From Tieghemiomyces parasiticus (Eukaryota > Kickxellomycota > Dimargaritomycetes > Dimargaritales > Dimargaritaceae), in assembly GCA_027575765.1 (NCBI GenBank), contig JANBPT010000037.1:1-64000 (forward strand): a DNA stretch of 64,000 nt. The letters are read 5' to 3'. Every line of letters starts with the position of its first letter. Within the stretch, counting starts at the first letter, position 1. The notes under the pieces were generated by a model. The model made no database searches. It had not been told where the DNA came from and saw only the letters and a program-made list of their open reading frames with translations. Below, in pieces: positions 34,059 to 46,439 of the stretch. Both the position numbers and the translations under genes were made by a program.

Positions 34059-35627
34059 GGTAAGCGCAGGAAGGTTTACGGAGCAGGAAGGGTGGACGGG
34101 TAATGGAGTAGGCAACCGGAGCGCGACGAAGAACGGATGGGAGCGCAGGGAAATAAGAATCTAACTATCGGGGGGAGGTTGCAACGAATGAGACGAAACG
34201 GGATGCATCCGGTGGGTGGGCCAAACTAATCGACCGATAGTCGGAATCACAGTGTCTAGGACTGGAGCGTGCCCACCGATGAGCACTCAGCTCGTCAGGT
34301 CTCAGGGTGGGGGGGGGGGCACAACGTGTGTACAATGTACTTCAAGCCTGCGCTGCGGCCTGTCTAGTACCCTTATCCACCTTCCAGATAGGAGGAGGGG
34401 GTCACCACCCGGTAATGGGTACAGTCCGACAGTTTTGTAACCTGCAGCGCCGTGCCTGCCACAACAAGGGCCTACCTTGATGGGCAATGTTCATAGCGTG
34501 GCTTGACTTCAAGTTTGGTCTGGTTCTTAATGCCACACAGTCTGTAGACCCAATAGAGGTATGGTTTTGGCCCTACAGGCGACAGCATGATGACGGGGGG
34601 GGCATCAAGCCACATGTTGGTGTCGTTGGCCCAATACGACTACGGTCAAGCCAGGGGCCTAAGTTTGTTTGGCCGGCGGCCACTAAATGCTCGGCTAATT
34701 GTGGTGGTGAGGAGGAAGGTATTAGCCCACACTGCGGTTCTTCAGGTAACCCGCCCGTTAATCTCTCGGCCCTATCGAAGGGGCTAGCTGGCACTTCAGG
34801 CGGCGGTGTTTATATCCACGTGATTAGAGTTATACGACGTTGGGGTGGAGGAGAAGGGCGCTGGGGAGGGGGGACTGACCGCCCCATGGTGAGAGTTTAA
34901 ACCCCGTGACCCAAATTTAATCAAGGAGCGAAGACGACGTTCTGTGTGATGAAAAAATTAGACGGGCATTGATAAAAATTTTAGGGTTTTGATCGAGGGC
35001 CTTGAGAGCGCCTGGTGCTGTCCACCCGTCATCTCCAGGTCACGTTGACAGCTTAAGAGGACCACAGCCATCAGCACAGAGGCCGCTCTGGCCAGCACCA
35101 AGGGGGCCTAAATTGCACGCGGCTCTGGCCCCAACGTTGTATTCAGCCTAGGGCAAGGCTATGGGAGGAGGGACACCGTGCAATTTTTTATAGGTGGCCT
35201 TGGACATGCCCGACATCTCTGCCCCACCCAAGGCGTGTAAAATTTAGGCCTACAACATCTCCCCCCCCTTCAAAAAAATTCGCCGGGGTCCACTCGTCCA
35301 GGATTTTGCGGGGCAATACAGGCCTGGCGGATATCAAAGCAGGTGGGTGAAGGGGCCTTGCGAGCCCATCCAAGAGGGTCCCCCCCCGAAACCTCCCACT
35401 ACGGGAGGGCCCAGTGCTGGGCGGGGAAGGAAAAAGGGCGGGAAAGACGTAGGCCATAATAGCGCCCAGATCCGTGCACGATTCCGATCTTCCTCTTTTT
35501 TCAAATCTACCAGGCCAATAAGTTCGGTTGAGAGGATCGCAGCTCCCGTTTGGTTCCATCTCTTTCTCCCCTTCTTCCGGTTAAGCCCACTGAAGCTTAG
35601 TAGAAGTACCTCCCTTACTTACCCACC
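34059..35627. other. Divergent intergenic region before RPS9
   Basis: This 1.57 kb holds no recognisable gene. It contains a G10 run at about 34310-34319, several other poly-G/poly-C runs, and a pyrimidine-rich leader (about 35490-35627) just before the RPS9 ATG, as is common for ribosomal protein genes. An open frame of 137 codons at 34487-34900 looks random. Confidence 0.4.
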
Positions 35628-36197
35628 ATGGTTCCGCGCAATTTCTCCAAGACCTACAAGGTCCCCCGCCGTCCTTTCGAGAAGGAGCGTCTCGATCAGG
35701 AGCTCAAGCTGGTCGGTGAGTACGGCCTCCGCAACAAGCGCGAGATCTGGCGTGTGGCCTACACCCTCTCCAACATCCGTCGTGCGGCCCGTGAGCTTCT
35801 GACCCTGGAGGCGTCCGACCCCCGCCGTCTGTTCGAGGGTAACGCCCTGATTCGTCGTCTGATCCGCATTGGCGTGCTCGACGAGACCAAGGCCAAGCTC
35901 GACTACGTGCTGGGTCTCAAGATTGAGGACTTTTTGGAGCGCCGCCTCCAGACCCAGGTCTTCAAGCTCGGTCTGGCCAAGTCTGTCCACCACGCCCGTG
36001 TGCTGATCCGTCAGCGTCACATCCGTGTTGGTAAGCAGATGGTCAACGTGCCTTCCTTCGTCGTTCGTCTCGACTCCCAGAAGCACATTGACTTCTCGAT
36101 CACCTCGCCCTACGGTGGTGGCCGCCCCGGCCGCGTTAAGCGCCGCAAGCTCCGCGCCGGCACCTCCGGTGGTGACGAGGAGGAGGAGGACGAGTAA
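35628..36197 (+). CDS. RPS9: 40S ribosomal protein S9 (uS4)
   Basis: A single intronless exon encodes 189 aa, close to the usual 185-197. It begins [20 protein letters not shown], the classic eukaryotic uS4 N-terminus, and contains the S4 RNA-binding domain (about 106-170: [20 protein letters not shown], then [20 protein letters not shown]). The tail is acidic (DEEEEDE). uS4 binds 18S rRNA near the mRNA entry site and affects decoding accuracy. Codon use is strongly biased (CGT/CGC, CTC, AAG), unlike neighbouring genes, as expected for high expression. A likely AATAAA polyadenylation signal lies at about 36520. Confidence 0.98.
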   Translation: MVPRNFSKTYKVPRRPFEKERLDQELKLVGEYGLRNKREIWRVAYTLSNIRRAARELLTLEASDPRRLFEGNALIRRLIRIGVLDETKAKLDYVLGLKIEDFLERRLQTQVFKLGLAKSVHHARVLIRQRHIRVGKQMVNVPSFVVRLDSQKHIDFSITSPYGGGRPGRVKRRKLRAGTSGGDEEEEDE

Positions 36198-36882
36198 ATC
36201 CTTTATTGGTCGTCCGCTTGTAGTTAGCACTACATCCCTCCCCTCCCTCCCCTCGCCCCGTCCCCTCCCTCCCCTCCCCCATCTAAACCCCTGTGCTGCT
36301 GAGCTCCCCGACCTTTCGGGACCCGTTGCTCTTGGGGGGGCCATCTTTTTATGCTCCACGCCGACGCTGGACGGTGGCTTCCCCAACGACGGTTGCATCC
36401 GGACCTCACCTTTCTCCGCCATGCAGCTTACGCATACCATCATCTGGAACCTGTAGTTGTGGCTGGCCCTGTGTGCAAGTCGTGCGGGCCGACGCAACCG
36501 TGGTGTTCGTTTACTCCCAAATAAATGTCTATGGCCGTTATTGGAATGGAGCTTTTTTTCACATTTTCACTGAATCAATTTGAACTCCGTTTATCGCAGC
36601 GTCAGGTTGGATTGGAAACCGCCAACCAGCGTCAATATTGCAAGGTCAGGCCCGGTGAATAGTGCGGCTATTCAGCTAAGATGATGCGTGCGGTAGGGAG
36701 GAGGGGTGTCATGGATGAATTAATAGAGGGCAGGGTATCTGAATAACCTGTAATAGATAGATTCCAGAAGTCCTCAAGGCATGCCCTCTGTCCGTCGCTA
36801 CTCCTTGATCGCTTTGTTACACATACATACACTTTCTCACTCGTTCATTGCAAACTACAGCCGATCGTTCGGAAGGCCCACG
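36198..36882. other. RPS9 3' flank and kanadaptin upstream region
   Basis: This 0.68 kb begins with a CCCTCC-rich 3' UTR (36235-36280) and carries an AATAAA near 36520. The last 100 bases form the pyrimidine-rich leader of the kanadaptin gene. No other gene is visible. Confidence 0.45.
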
Positions 36883-38899
36883 ATGAGCCTACCAGAGCAG
36901 AAGGCGGGCGCGGCAGGTAGGTCTGCGAATCGCGTGCTCGGCTGTAATGCATGCGAATCTGTTAGTCTGCCGAATCTCGTTTTATACGGCCAAGGGAGCC
37001 CTATTGACCTGCCTCGCTGACGTTTTATCTGCCTGGGCTGCTCTCTACCATTGACACCCTCCTGGAGTAGAACACCCCACGGCGCCTCGGTTGCCCTACA
37101 CGGCCCCCGAGGGGAGCCGCGCCCCGCCGAGCCCTAGCTACTATTTCGAGGTGATCAAAAGCGGTGTGTCGCTTGAACCTATTGACTTGGCCCTGAATGT
37201 GAGCTTTCTGGTGGTGGGCCGACTCCCTATATGTGATGTATCGCTCGAACACCCTTCCGTTTCGCGCTACCATGCCGTGATCCAGTTCTACGGTACTGCT
37301 GCCGGCCCAGCCCTGTACGACCTCGGGAGCGCCCACGGGACCTATGTGAATCGGCGGCGGCTCCCACCTCGTACCTACCAGGCAGTACATGTGGGGGACC
37401 ACGTGGTGTTTGGCGAGAGCACGCGGGTCTATGTGCTTCAATCGAGCCTGCCACCTGAGCCTTTCATCGAACCGCCCGTTATCGCCCTAGCACATCACCG
37501 GCCGCCTAAGCGTGAGGCACCAGTCGCCGCACCACCCGACGCTGCGGAAGCAGTAGCGTCAAGTAAAGTCCCTTTTTACGCCAAAGACCCGCGCCGAGTC
37601 CTACGCGATTTCCTCGAACGGTCAGGGTACGACGATGACCTCCGGTTCCGTACAGTTGACCCCGATCAGACTGGCGAAGACTTCGTGACGTATGTGGTCC
37701 TCCCACCGGAACTATTGACCGGCGTAGACGCCGAGTTTTCCCCAGGTCGGGACCGCAAGAAGAAGGCATCCCAAAGCCAGGCGGCGCTCCATGCCTGTGA
37801 GGAATTGACTCGCCTACAACTCCTGGGGGGCGGGCCCGACGGTGCTGGCGGTGAACCCGGGGAGACGGCGACGGAAGCCCGGCGGAAGCGTATTCGCGAG
37901 ATGTTTGGCGAAGAAGATGACGCCGATGAAAACGACCCCTACTACGACCGGACGGACACAGTGGTCAAGAGCCGGTGCCCGCGGAAAGATAGAACGACCC
38001 GTGGTACAAATGCGGACGTTGTTGCCAATTCTGCCCCGGGAACATCTGCCATCGTGACGCTGATGTCGCTCGAAACGAGCCACAGCCGGCTGGCGCAGCG
38101 GCTGGCCGAGATCCGCGCGGAACTGGCAAAGGCGCCAAGTGGCACAGGTCAGCAGGCGGCGGAGGGTAATGACGACGAGGACGACCTGGACGCTTACATG
38201 CGGCAGATCACTACCGACGTGCACCAGGGCCTACGCCTGGAGATGGCTCGGCTAGAGCAGGTGAGTTACGAGCAAGAGCCGCGAAGTCTGCTAGGCCAGG
38301 CTGACACATAGCACACACACACCCTTCATAGTTTGATTAATTCTGGTAGCCCCTCAACTTCATGGCAACTAACCCAGCACCCCTTTACTGTGTTCGCGCC
38401 ATCGCATCTATCAGGAGCGAACAAGTGTGGAGGTACAGTTAAAGGGGCTCGAACAAGCTAAATCCGGCGCCACTCAGCCACCGAGTAGGACGCCACCGCC
38501 AGCCGCTATCGCCAATTCTGTACCCTCCCCAGTGGCTCGTACCAATTCACCCGGCGTTACTACGACCTCACCGCTCAGAACGATAGCCACGGCTAGAGTG
38601 TACACGTTTACAGGCGGACCACCGGCTGATCCCGCACGTGATGCCGATGTTGAAGAGCCACAGGACCGATCCAGCGTTTGGGTACCGCCCTCTGGTCAAA
38701 AAGGTAGGCATGCCAACGTGAGTAGCTATGAGCTCATGGTAGGGGCCGATCGCACCCACGATTGGCCTTCCTATATTTTAAGGGTTTAGTTGACATACTC
38801 AATGTAGAAGCGCTAACTGCCAACTTAATGATGTCTACTCATACGTTTACCCTGTCAGGCGATGGACGGACCGCTCTCAATGACAAGTACGGTTACTAA
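36883..38899 (+). CDS. SLC4A1AP: Kanadaptin-like FHA and dsRNA-binding-type protein
   Basis: Four exons, 36883-36916, 37071-38260, 38415-38703 and 38859-38899, encode 517 aa with consistent phases. The FHA domain (about residues 35-130) has VVGRLPICDVSLEHPSVSRY followed by HAVIQF, then LYDLGSAHGTYVN, with the phosphopeptide-binding residues GR, SxxH and N present. A double-stranded-RNA-binding-like domain follows (about 170-255, VLRDFLERSGYDDDLRF). Next are an acidic stretch and the family motif DPYYDRT, then coiled coil. The last exon encodes only GDGRTALNDKYGY, which ends WVPPSGQKGDGRTALNDKYG, exactly the conserved kanadaptin C-terminus. Animal kanadaptin is a nuclear protein linked to RNA processing; the mechanism is poorly known. 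The first coding exon is 34 nt and the last 41 nt, so automated models could miss both. Confidence 0.88.
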
Positions 38900-41021
38900 T
38901 GTGATTAGTTGAGCTTGGAGATGGTGGTTTAGTGTACCAATAAGTCGAAATCTTCTCGAAAATTTGATCTATTTCTGTACAGTAGAACAATCAATTCCGG
39001 GGCAGATAAACAGACCAACATCGGCCATTATATCTAAATATAGACACGCTTTTATTTTTTGGGATGAATGAATGGGTCAGACGGCCGGTGGTGGTAATGT
39101 TACTAGCGCGACCCAGGGTCGTGGGGAGAGGATAATAGCGAGGCTAGGTTAAAGGGATCATACGAAAACGCCGTGCTGCTCCTGCCATGAAACCCTTCAC
39201 CTTGGCCGATGAGATTAGACTATGGCATAGTCGTCATGCGTTATTTGGTACATGCTAATACCTGTTCTATCCTATGCCAGTCTGCTATGGCAATCCACAC
39301 CAAATTGGCCAAAGTGCATATGCTGCTGGTAATACTAAATGCAAGTAGACCTGGCGCAGAGGCACAAAGGAGCGTATGGGTTGGTCTAAAGTCACCTTGA
39401 ATGCCTTACGGCTTCCCTGCGCTCATCTTCTAATTGGTTTGTTGTCTTACCTAGCTGCCGTTACCTAGGGCGCGACGTCTATAAGGAGTACGAGCCTATG
39501 GTCCGAAAGCGACATGACGACATGCTGGGTTCTCAGCTACGCACTCTTCGAGCAGCAGGAGTCGGTCTACGCAATGACCTTACTAGTAAGAGGTACAGGC
39601 AAAATTAAGAATGCCAGCGACGTTAATCTAGTAACGTCAGGATCGCATAGTTGTGGATAGCGTAGCCACTTCTCACGTACAGCCGCTCTAAACGTGTAGA
39701 AGGAGGCCCGTTGGGAAACCAAAGCCTACATACCATTTGTTTGCAACAGTTTCCTAAACGAACAGGGCGGTGGTCCCCATTTAGCCTGCCCTTCCCATCC
39801 CCTTCAATATATAACCAACGCGGAAGGCTGCATATTAGTTGCTGGGAGGAAGAGGGTTATGTTGAAGTCGAGGTGAATCAGTAGGGATTACAAGGGCGTC
39901 AACTCCCTTGTCCAGTGGCATCGAAGCGATGGCGCGATGTGAGACAAGCAAGGAATGTTCGTGCAGGCCCAATGGTAACAACAAATACAACCCCGCATTC
40001 CGAGTGGTTTCAGGGAATGGTAGAACCCAGGACGGTCTCAGATGCGCAACATCCACACCAGCTGGGCTAGGCAGTTGTCATGGGCAGCTAGCATCGGGAT
40101 GCATTCACGGGCATGTATAGGTGCCAGGAAGGCGTGCCGGACGATAGATTACAAGACAGCTGAGGACCACTTGCGACGAACCAGCTGGTAGACGACCGTC
40201 CATCGACAATGCAAGGGCCACTCCACGGTAATTAACGACTGCTTTATTTTAATGGCTAGCGTTCGGCTTGGACATGAGTACGACCACTTTTAGTTACCTG
40301 GACCGCTAATCCCTCCACCACTGCGTTGGGCCAAGGCACATTAAGACAAGAATGAGGAAGCGATGGAGTTAGAGCTGGTATAAGCAGGGCAAGGTAGTTC
40401 TGGTAAACTGTATCAGCTCGCATAGGAGCAGGGGGTAAGTGGGTAGAAGTGCTGTAGCGTGGAGCGGCCTGGGTGAGTAGGGGGGACGCCAGGTCTGAAG
40501 CAGAGATGGCTAGAGGGTTTGTGAGCCGCCCCGACCTGTAGGGCAAATAGGCCAAGGGCTTTGCTATATGCTTGGTTCCCTTCCCTTTGGGCCCCTAATA
40601 GCGTCAGCCCTGCCTACCCGACGGTGGTTGTCGACCAGATGCCACTCCGCCACTGCCTAACGTAATCTCCCCTCCCGCCCATCGCTGCGACCCTTAAGGC
40701 CCCCATTCTATTTAAGGGCGGGGGGGGGACGGTGGGTGGTTAATAAGCCTCACTCTACACTTCACTTCAACCAACCCTCAAGGCCGCACTAATACTGGCA
40801 CGCGAGCGCGTGCGTGCGGTCGCGAAAGCCTGCCTGCTTGCCCCCCCCCCAGCTAAATCCCTCCCCCCGTCCTTCTGTATCACTGGCCCGCTTATTGGTA
40901 CATTTCATAAGGCCTGAGCAAGTTTTCCCCATCCCATCCCACCAGCCCCGCCCCCCGACCTTGCTCTTTCATCCCCCCCGTTAGGCCTCGGGATGGGGAT
41001 GTGTGTGAACCCATCTACTCG

Positions 41022-41036
41022 CACACACACACACAC
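41022..41036. repeat. (CA)n microsatellite
   Basis: A simple CA repeat of about seven units is followed by CCCA and CATA variants up to about 41060. Confidence 0.85.
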
Positions 41037-41148
41037 CTACCCACCCACCCATACATACACCCGCTTATCCGACTGAACGGTCAGGGGCTCATCCATTCGC
41101 GGATTCGTCCCTCCGTTCTCCTCCCTCGTTCGCCTTTCCTCATTGGCG

Positions 41149-41157
41149 ATATATAAA
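41149..41157 (+). promoter_or_regulatory. Candidate TATA box
   Basis: ATATATAAA is preceded by the inverted CCAAT word CATTGG. It could drive INTS6 or an untranslated transcript; the distance to the INTS6 ATG (about 950 bases) weakens the assignment. Confidence 0.35.
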
Positions 41158-42111
41158 CGCCGGCCCCGCCCATCCCCAGGTGTCCGTTTCTGGTCCGCCG
41201 CAAACTCACAACATCCGGTGGTCACCTTATCTTGCTGACGCTCTCTCCAAACCCTCTACACTTGTTCCCCTCTACCTGTCTTGTATGCCAGACCCACCTC
41301 CTGCTGCAAGCTCTCACATGGCCTACCTTGCCCTTCATCCCAGTTCGCTCTGATACGTTGGCCCTATCTCTTTTTCTTTTTTCTTTTTTCTTTTCCTTCC
41401 CTCTCCCACCTCAGCAGACCTACAGCATCTGCACCTCCCACTGCCTTCCTTTTTTGATTTGAGCCACTTGGTGTAACTATAGGATCGCCTTCAGTCTTCC
41501 CTATTGTATCCCCCCTGACCCCCTACCACCGCCGCCCAGCCTCCCTTCTCTCGCTTCCTACCCCTCACTACGTTCCCGTTCCTATTTAAACCCGACTTCC
41601 CCCCAGCCTGTCCGCTGGCACTCGGCCGTCGCTTGCCCTATTGACTATTTAGATTTCGTTCACTGGGGCCGCCATAGACCGAGTTGACAGCTCTGGAGCC
41701 CCGTGACCCTGCGCCTCCTTTACCCACCACCGCTGTCGCTTATATATAGTATCGCACGCCCGCCCACACAATTGATTTTGAACCACCTGTGGTCCAGTCC
41801 GCACCTCTACTTAACATCTGCACGGGGCACTGACTGTTCTTACTCTGTCTAGCCCGCAAACTCCGCCCGCTGCTTGTGACGGCCTTCCACTCAGTCACGT
41901 GACGATGCGCCGCCGCGCCCCGTCCTTCGCCGTGACACCATTTCCTTCTTTTCCAGCCCCCAGGCCCGGTGTTCTCTGCCACGTGGCAGCACCGATATAG
42001 GAATCTGACTGTGCTGTGCTTCGGCCGTAATTGGTCCGAGTCGTTGCCCCCTATTTTTTACTACCCCATTCACGGGTAACTTTATAACCGGCTCCACCTG
42101 TGCCCCATCCT

Positions 42112-45100
42112 ATGCTATTTGTATTTCTGATTGATACCAGCGCGTCCATGAATGCGCTCATGGCCGACGGCCTGAGCCATCTGGACTGCGCCAAGTCGGG
42201 TGTCGAGTATTTTATCAAGGTAGGTTGTTCATTGCACCGAAAGCTCATGGTCTCATCCCTTATCCACCTCCCCGGCCTCCAGTGTACCACGGTACAGCAT
42301 GGGTTCCGTTGCATATTCCGTAGCTACCGTGTTCACCCCGGTCTAATGTCTGCTTCCACCGTCTGCTCCTTCTCCGCCACTGCACATCAATCCCGTGGGT
42401 ACGTAGAAGCGGAATAACCAGCGCGACGATAAGTATATGGTGCTAACCTATGCCGAAGGCACCGACTCCATTAAGGTAAGTCCGTATGCACTGCGTGGGC
42501 CATACCGGCGGCCGTCCGTCTCAAACGTCTCTCACTCGTTCTATCTTCTACCGTGTCTCCCCTACGAGTGGCTTACCCTATGACTTGATGTGCTCAGCCC
42601 TACCGAGTGATGTGCCACTTCATTGCTCTACCATACGCAAGAAGGTCGCTGGCCGGGGCCCATGGCTGCCCACTGCGCCATAGGTCGGACTCTGGCGTCC
42701 TATCGGCGGCAATGCACAAACATAGTGCCGATCGGTACGAGCTACGTAGGGTTGATCCGTCAGGCTTGCGTGTTGGGGTTTAGATTGCCAGTCTTGGGTG
42801 GGTCACAGGCAGGGGGGATATGGCTAGGTAGAAGATACGACTGGACGATGGCTTTGGTACACTAAAGTGCCAAACCTCGGGTCAGCGGATAACGGTGTAG
42901 CACCTATCTATATGCTACTAGTAGTGGGCCGATGGAGGCAGTGGCCTGTTCAAATTTACGCCTTGTAATTAGCGCTACGAAAAGGAGGGGGTGACAAAGG
43001 GATTCCCAGAACACGGTGACCATTGGCCATCCACACTGGTTGTTCGAAAGGTGGCGGACGGCTAAGTTGACCCGCTGGTTCCCTATGCCCTGCAAGGTCC
43101 CCCCTTCATTGGGGTCGGTCGGGCCATGCATATCAGCCCCCCCCCCACTCCACTCCCAGGAGCTTTCACGCACCTACTCAAGAGGTCACGTGATATATAT
43201 GTCTTCCCCACCTTATCATGTGATCTAACCCGCACACTCTGCTACCCATTACCTTTCACGCCTCCCACTCTGACGATCAGGCCCGGATACGAGACCCCAT
43301 GCCCTTTCTTCTCGAAAAAGTCAAGAACCTCTCCGCCCATGATATGTTTAACGGAGGTCTGGCCCTCGGCTCCATATTTGACCAGCTTGGACTCTACCGC
43401 ACCCTGCAGGACATGGATTCGTTCGGGTTGGTAAGTAGCATGGGTAGCTTAATAGCCAGGTGAAATTTACTATGGAGCCTCGGCCCAAATCTCGTCCCTC
43501 TCCGCTATCCCTCTACAACTGCCTAGCTAGGCCTTATCCTAACTATTTCCTTATCCGGTCCTACCCTACTCGACTATTCCCCTATTCTCGTATTCAGGGC
43601 CGGCGGCCCTGGGCTTCTGAGCCCGCTATCGTGTTCTGGTTCACTGACGGTGCGGCCATGCTCCAACCCTCCGGGGTCGGTGACAAGCTCAACATTCCAG
43701 GATGTGTAGCACCCGGTGCTGAGCGATACCTCGAACCCTTCCGTTGGGACTATCGCCTCTACACCGTCTACCTCGACGGTGCTACCCAAATACCCGACGA
43801 ACCCCAGATCAATGCCATGTGTGAGGTTATGGGCGGTGCGGCCGTGCACGTTGGATCGCTTCGGATTTTCCAGCAGTGCATCGATACAATGCTGGGCCAG
43901 GCCAAACCTAAAGACGCTCTCCCCGGCACCCCCTTTGTGGCGCAGCCCCACGGGGTACTGGTCAACTTTGACTGTCTAACGGGTACGTCCGGCACGTTTT
44001 ATTCGGGGGGTTCGCCTCCACCTCCCCACCTCAGGACTTATTTATCGAGACTGACACTGGCTAGTAGTTTAACTGCCATTTTGAGCTGCTAGATGTCTAA
44101 CACCTCTCCCCTTTCCATCTTCCCATCGCACGGACTCGCTTCCCCACTCAAACCTCCAATTCTACGACACACAGGTGACCAGTCCCGACGCTTTGGTCGG
44201 AGCTACCATAAGCTAATCAGTCTAGCCGGGGGTGGCGGGCGCAACGCCGGCTTCTTCCCCATCCCCGAGATGTACTGGCCTGACGATACGGCACCGGTAA
44301 GTGGGACTGCTTATTAATTATCCTACGCCCGGGATTTGATTTTGCGCCGCCACCAATATCACCGGCCAGGCCCCTTTCCTCCCCTTCCAACCTAACCTCC
44401 ATGCCGCTACCCCCTGTCACCCACCCACTTTCCACTATTCTCAGCCGCCACGCAAGGCCCAGCCCACGATCCTCTTCAACCCAGTACACATGCCCATCAA
44501 CATCCCGCAGGGGTTCCCCTTCGACAAATATGTGGTGGAGGTTTGCCCGCTGACACAGGAGCTGCTCAAGCAGCCGCCCAACGTGTACTGGCAGGTGTTC
44601 GTGCCCAACAGCTACAAGAGTCCCGGGGCCGGGTTTCCGTTTGGCTTCTTGAAGGCCAATTCACTACAGACCATTGTCAATCTGTACATCCTACCATATA
44701 ACTATCCGGCCCTTTTCATCTTGCTAGGTAAGTCCTCTCTAACCACGCACGTCGTATTATTAACACGGGTCGCCGTCTCTGACACTCCCTCGTGAGGTCC
44801 AATACCCTGTCGCTGTAGCCAAGTTCGTTTACTTAACTCTATTTAATCTACTCCCTTTTACCTTTTCTTACCACACTGCTTACCAGAGAATCTTAAAAAA
44901 TCCACCAGCCAAACCCCTAGCGCCAAGTGGTACCGCGACTTTGAGGAGTATCTGAACCACACACCCCTTTACTACCTCTCCTTCCTGCGCAACGCCCTGC
45001 ACCTCTATGGCTTGGCTACGGTTGCCAACATGCAATGGGGCCCCGAAATTGTACGCATGGTGAAGCGGATGGAGATGCTGCGCGCAGCCAGTCGGTCCGA

Positions 45101-46439
45101 CGCCGAACGCATGATTGTGGCTGCCAAGCGCATGTTCCTACCTTCGACCCGAGTGCTCAAGACAGAAATGGACGAAGGTGCAGTGGTCACTGCCAATGCC
45201 TTTGACGTTCCCCGCAGCGAATTGGTGGCCCGGTTATACCGTATCAAGGCGGCTTTCGCGCTCGACTGCGTAACACCACCAGCCCAGGCCCGCACGACGG
45301 AGGATTTGGCCGACGCCGATCGTCATAGTGTGTCCATCGCCAGTATGGGTAACTTCCAGACCATCATGAATCGCAACATTGAGCAGGAACTACGCGACCC
45401 CTTGGCCGACGAGGAGCAAGTCAAGTTACAGCGGCGGACTATGTTTGGTAACCCGTACGTGCGCCTCGACAAGCGTAGCGCCTTGGACAATGTGAATGAC
45501 GACATCACGCTGGACATTAGCGAGTCCCGCGAGAATGAGGCCCCGGCCCCGTCCCCACGGCCTGGTCGCACCCGCTACCGTCGGATTCGACAGCTCTCGG
45601 GCCACGGGGGAAGCGGTACCTTCGCTTGGCCGATCGCCGTCAATGGCCCCATTTGTCCGCCCATGAAATCGCCACGGCCTACCACCACGCCCGCCACCAC
45701 GACTACCCTACCACCCCCAACCCTGGTTCCCACGCGACCGCCGAGTCCACCTGACGTAACAATGGCAGGTCCGACGCCCAAGGAGCCGCCGACAAGGATA
45801 ACAACCAGTCTGCAGGCCGCCCCCGTCCCGATCGTCGCCACCCCGCTCACACCGGACGTGCCCACACCACCCCGCAGCGACCCGGGATCGCCTGAGGGAG
45901 GCGACATGGATATTTTATCTTCATGGAAGATGGCCATGTCGGGCACTAAGAAGGAGATCGGTACGATTGACCCCGCTATCGCACCACCACCGCGGCCCCG
46001 TTCGACTTCCCCGAGCCGCGTAACCGATGGTCCCGAGCCCCAAACCTTCCAGCGGAGCTCCTCCGCGCGGGTGGAAATGGCTCGACCAACCGCTGCAGCT
46101 GTCTCGGCCAGTAAGGGCTTCGCCCACCCTGCCCCGTCCAGCGCTCCACTACCACCAGGCCCCACCGCATCCACCGGCCCTTCCCTGGCATCCTCTGCCG
46201 CTGTGATTCGCGAAAACGTTAACGAGTTTAAAAACCAGCTCCTCCGGCAATTGAAGCTCGACCCGAAGCATTACAATGAACGCGCCGTGCTCCAGCAGCT
46301 CAGCCGGATGGAGGCCAGCCCGTCTTTTAGTTCCACTCAGAAGCTGACCATCGTAAACTCGTGTGTCATTGTGGCCCGCGGGCTTCGGCGGCGGGCCGTC
46401 GTGGAGAAACTGGAACGGATCCGGCGCGCCATTTCCTAG
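42112..46439 (+). CDS. INTS6: Integrator complex subunit 6 (INTS6)
   Basis: Seven exons, 42112-42219, 42407-42475, 43281-43430, 43598-43982, 44175-44296, 44445-44727 and 44887-46439, encode 889 aa with every phase consistent; human INTS6 has 887. The start MLFVFLIDTSASMN is the INTS6 von Willebrand A domain with its DxSxS metal site (about residues 1-240). It continues with LDCAKSGVEYFIK, DKYMVLTYAEGTDSIK, FWFTDGAAM, EPFRWDYRLY and MCEVMGG. The middle domain has PFDKYVVEVCPLTQELLKQP, VYWQVFVPNS and NLYILPYNYPALF. A Pro/Thr-rich linker follows. The last 75 residues (VNEFKNQLLRQLKLDPKHYN and on) are the INTS6/SAGE1 C-terminal helical domain. INTS6 recruits PP2A to Integrator, which ends promoter-proximal Pol II transcripts. 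Intron 2 is 805 nt, much longer than the others. Confidence 0.92.

Larger units (their letters stand above)
38900..42111. other. Intergenic region and INTS6 upstream sequence
   Basis: This 3.2 kb has no recognisable gene. From about 40600 it becomes very pyrimidine-rich on the plus strand, with poly-C runs, a (CA)n repeat (41022-41036), CCCA/CATA runs and a T/C tract (41366-41415). ATATATAAA at 41149-41157, just after CATTGGCG (an inverted CCAAT word), is a good TATA-box candidate. It lies about 950 bases upstream of the INTS6 ATG, which would imply a long leader or an unseen 5' UTR intron. Confidence 0.4.

Noticed and set aside
34487..34900. 137-codon plus-strand frame before RPS9
   Set aside because: It has a Gly-rich, random-looking translation in poly-G sequence, without start context or splice evidence.
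41022..41060. CA/CCCA/CATA run considered as a CRISPR-like or structured array
   Set aside because: It is simple microsatellite sequence without spacers.
41232..41462. 76-codon hydrophobic frame after the candidate TATA box
   Set aside because: It is Leu/Phe/Pro-rich because of the T/C tract; more likely part of the INTS6 leader.
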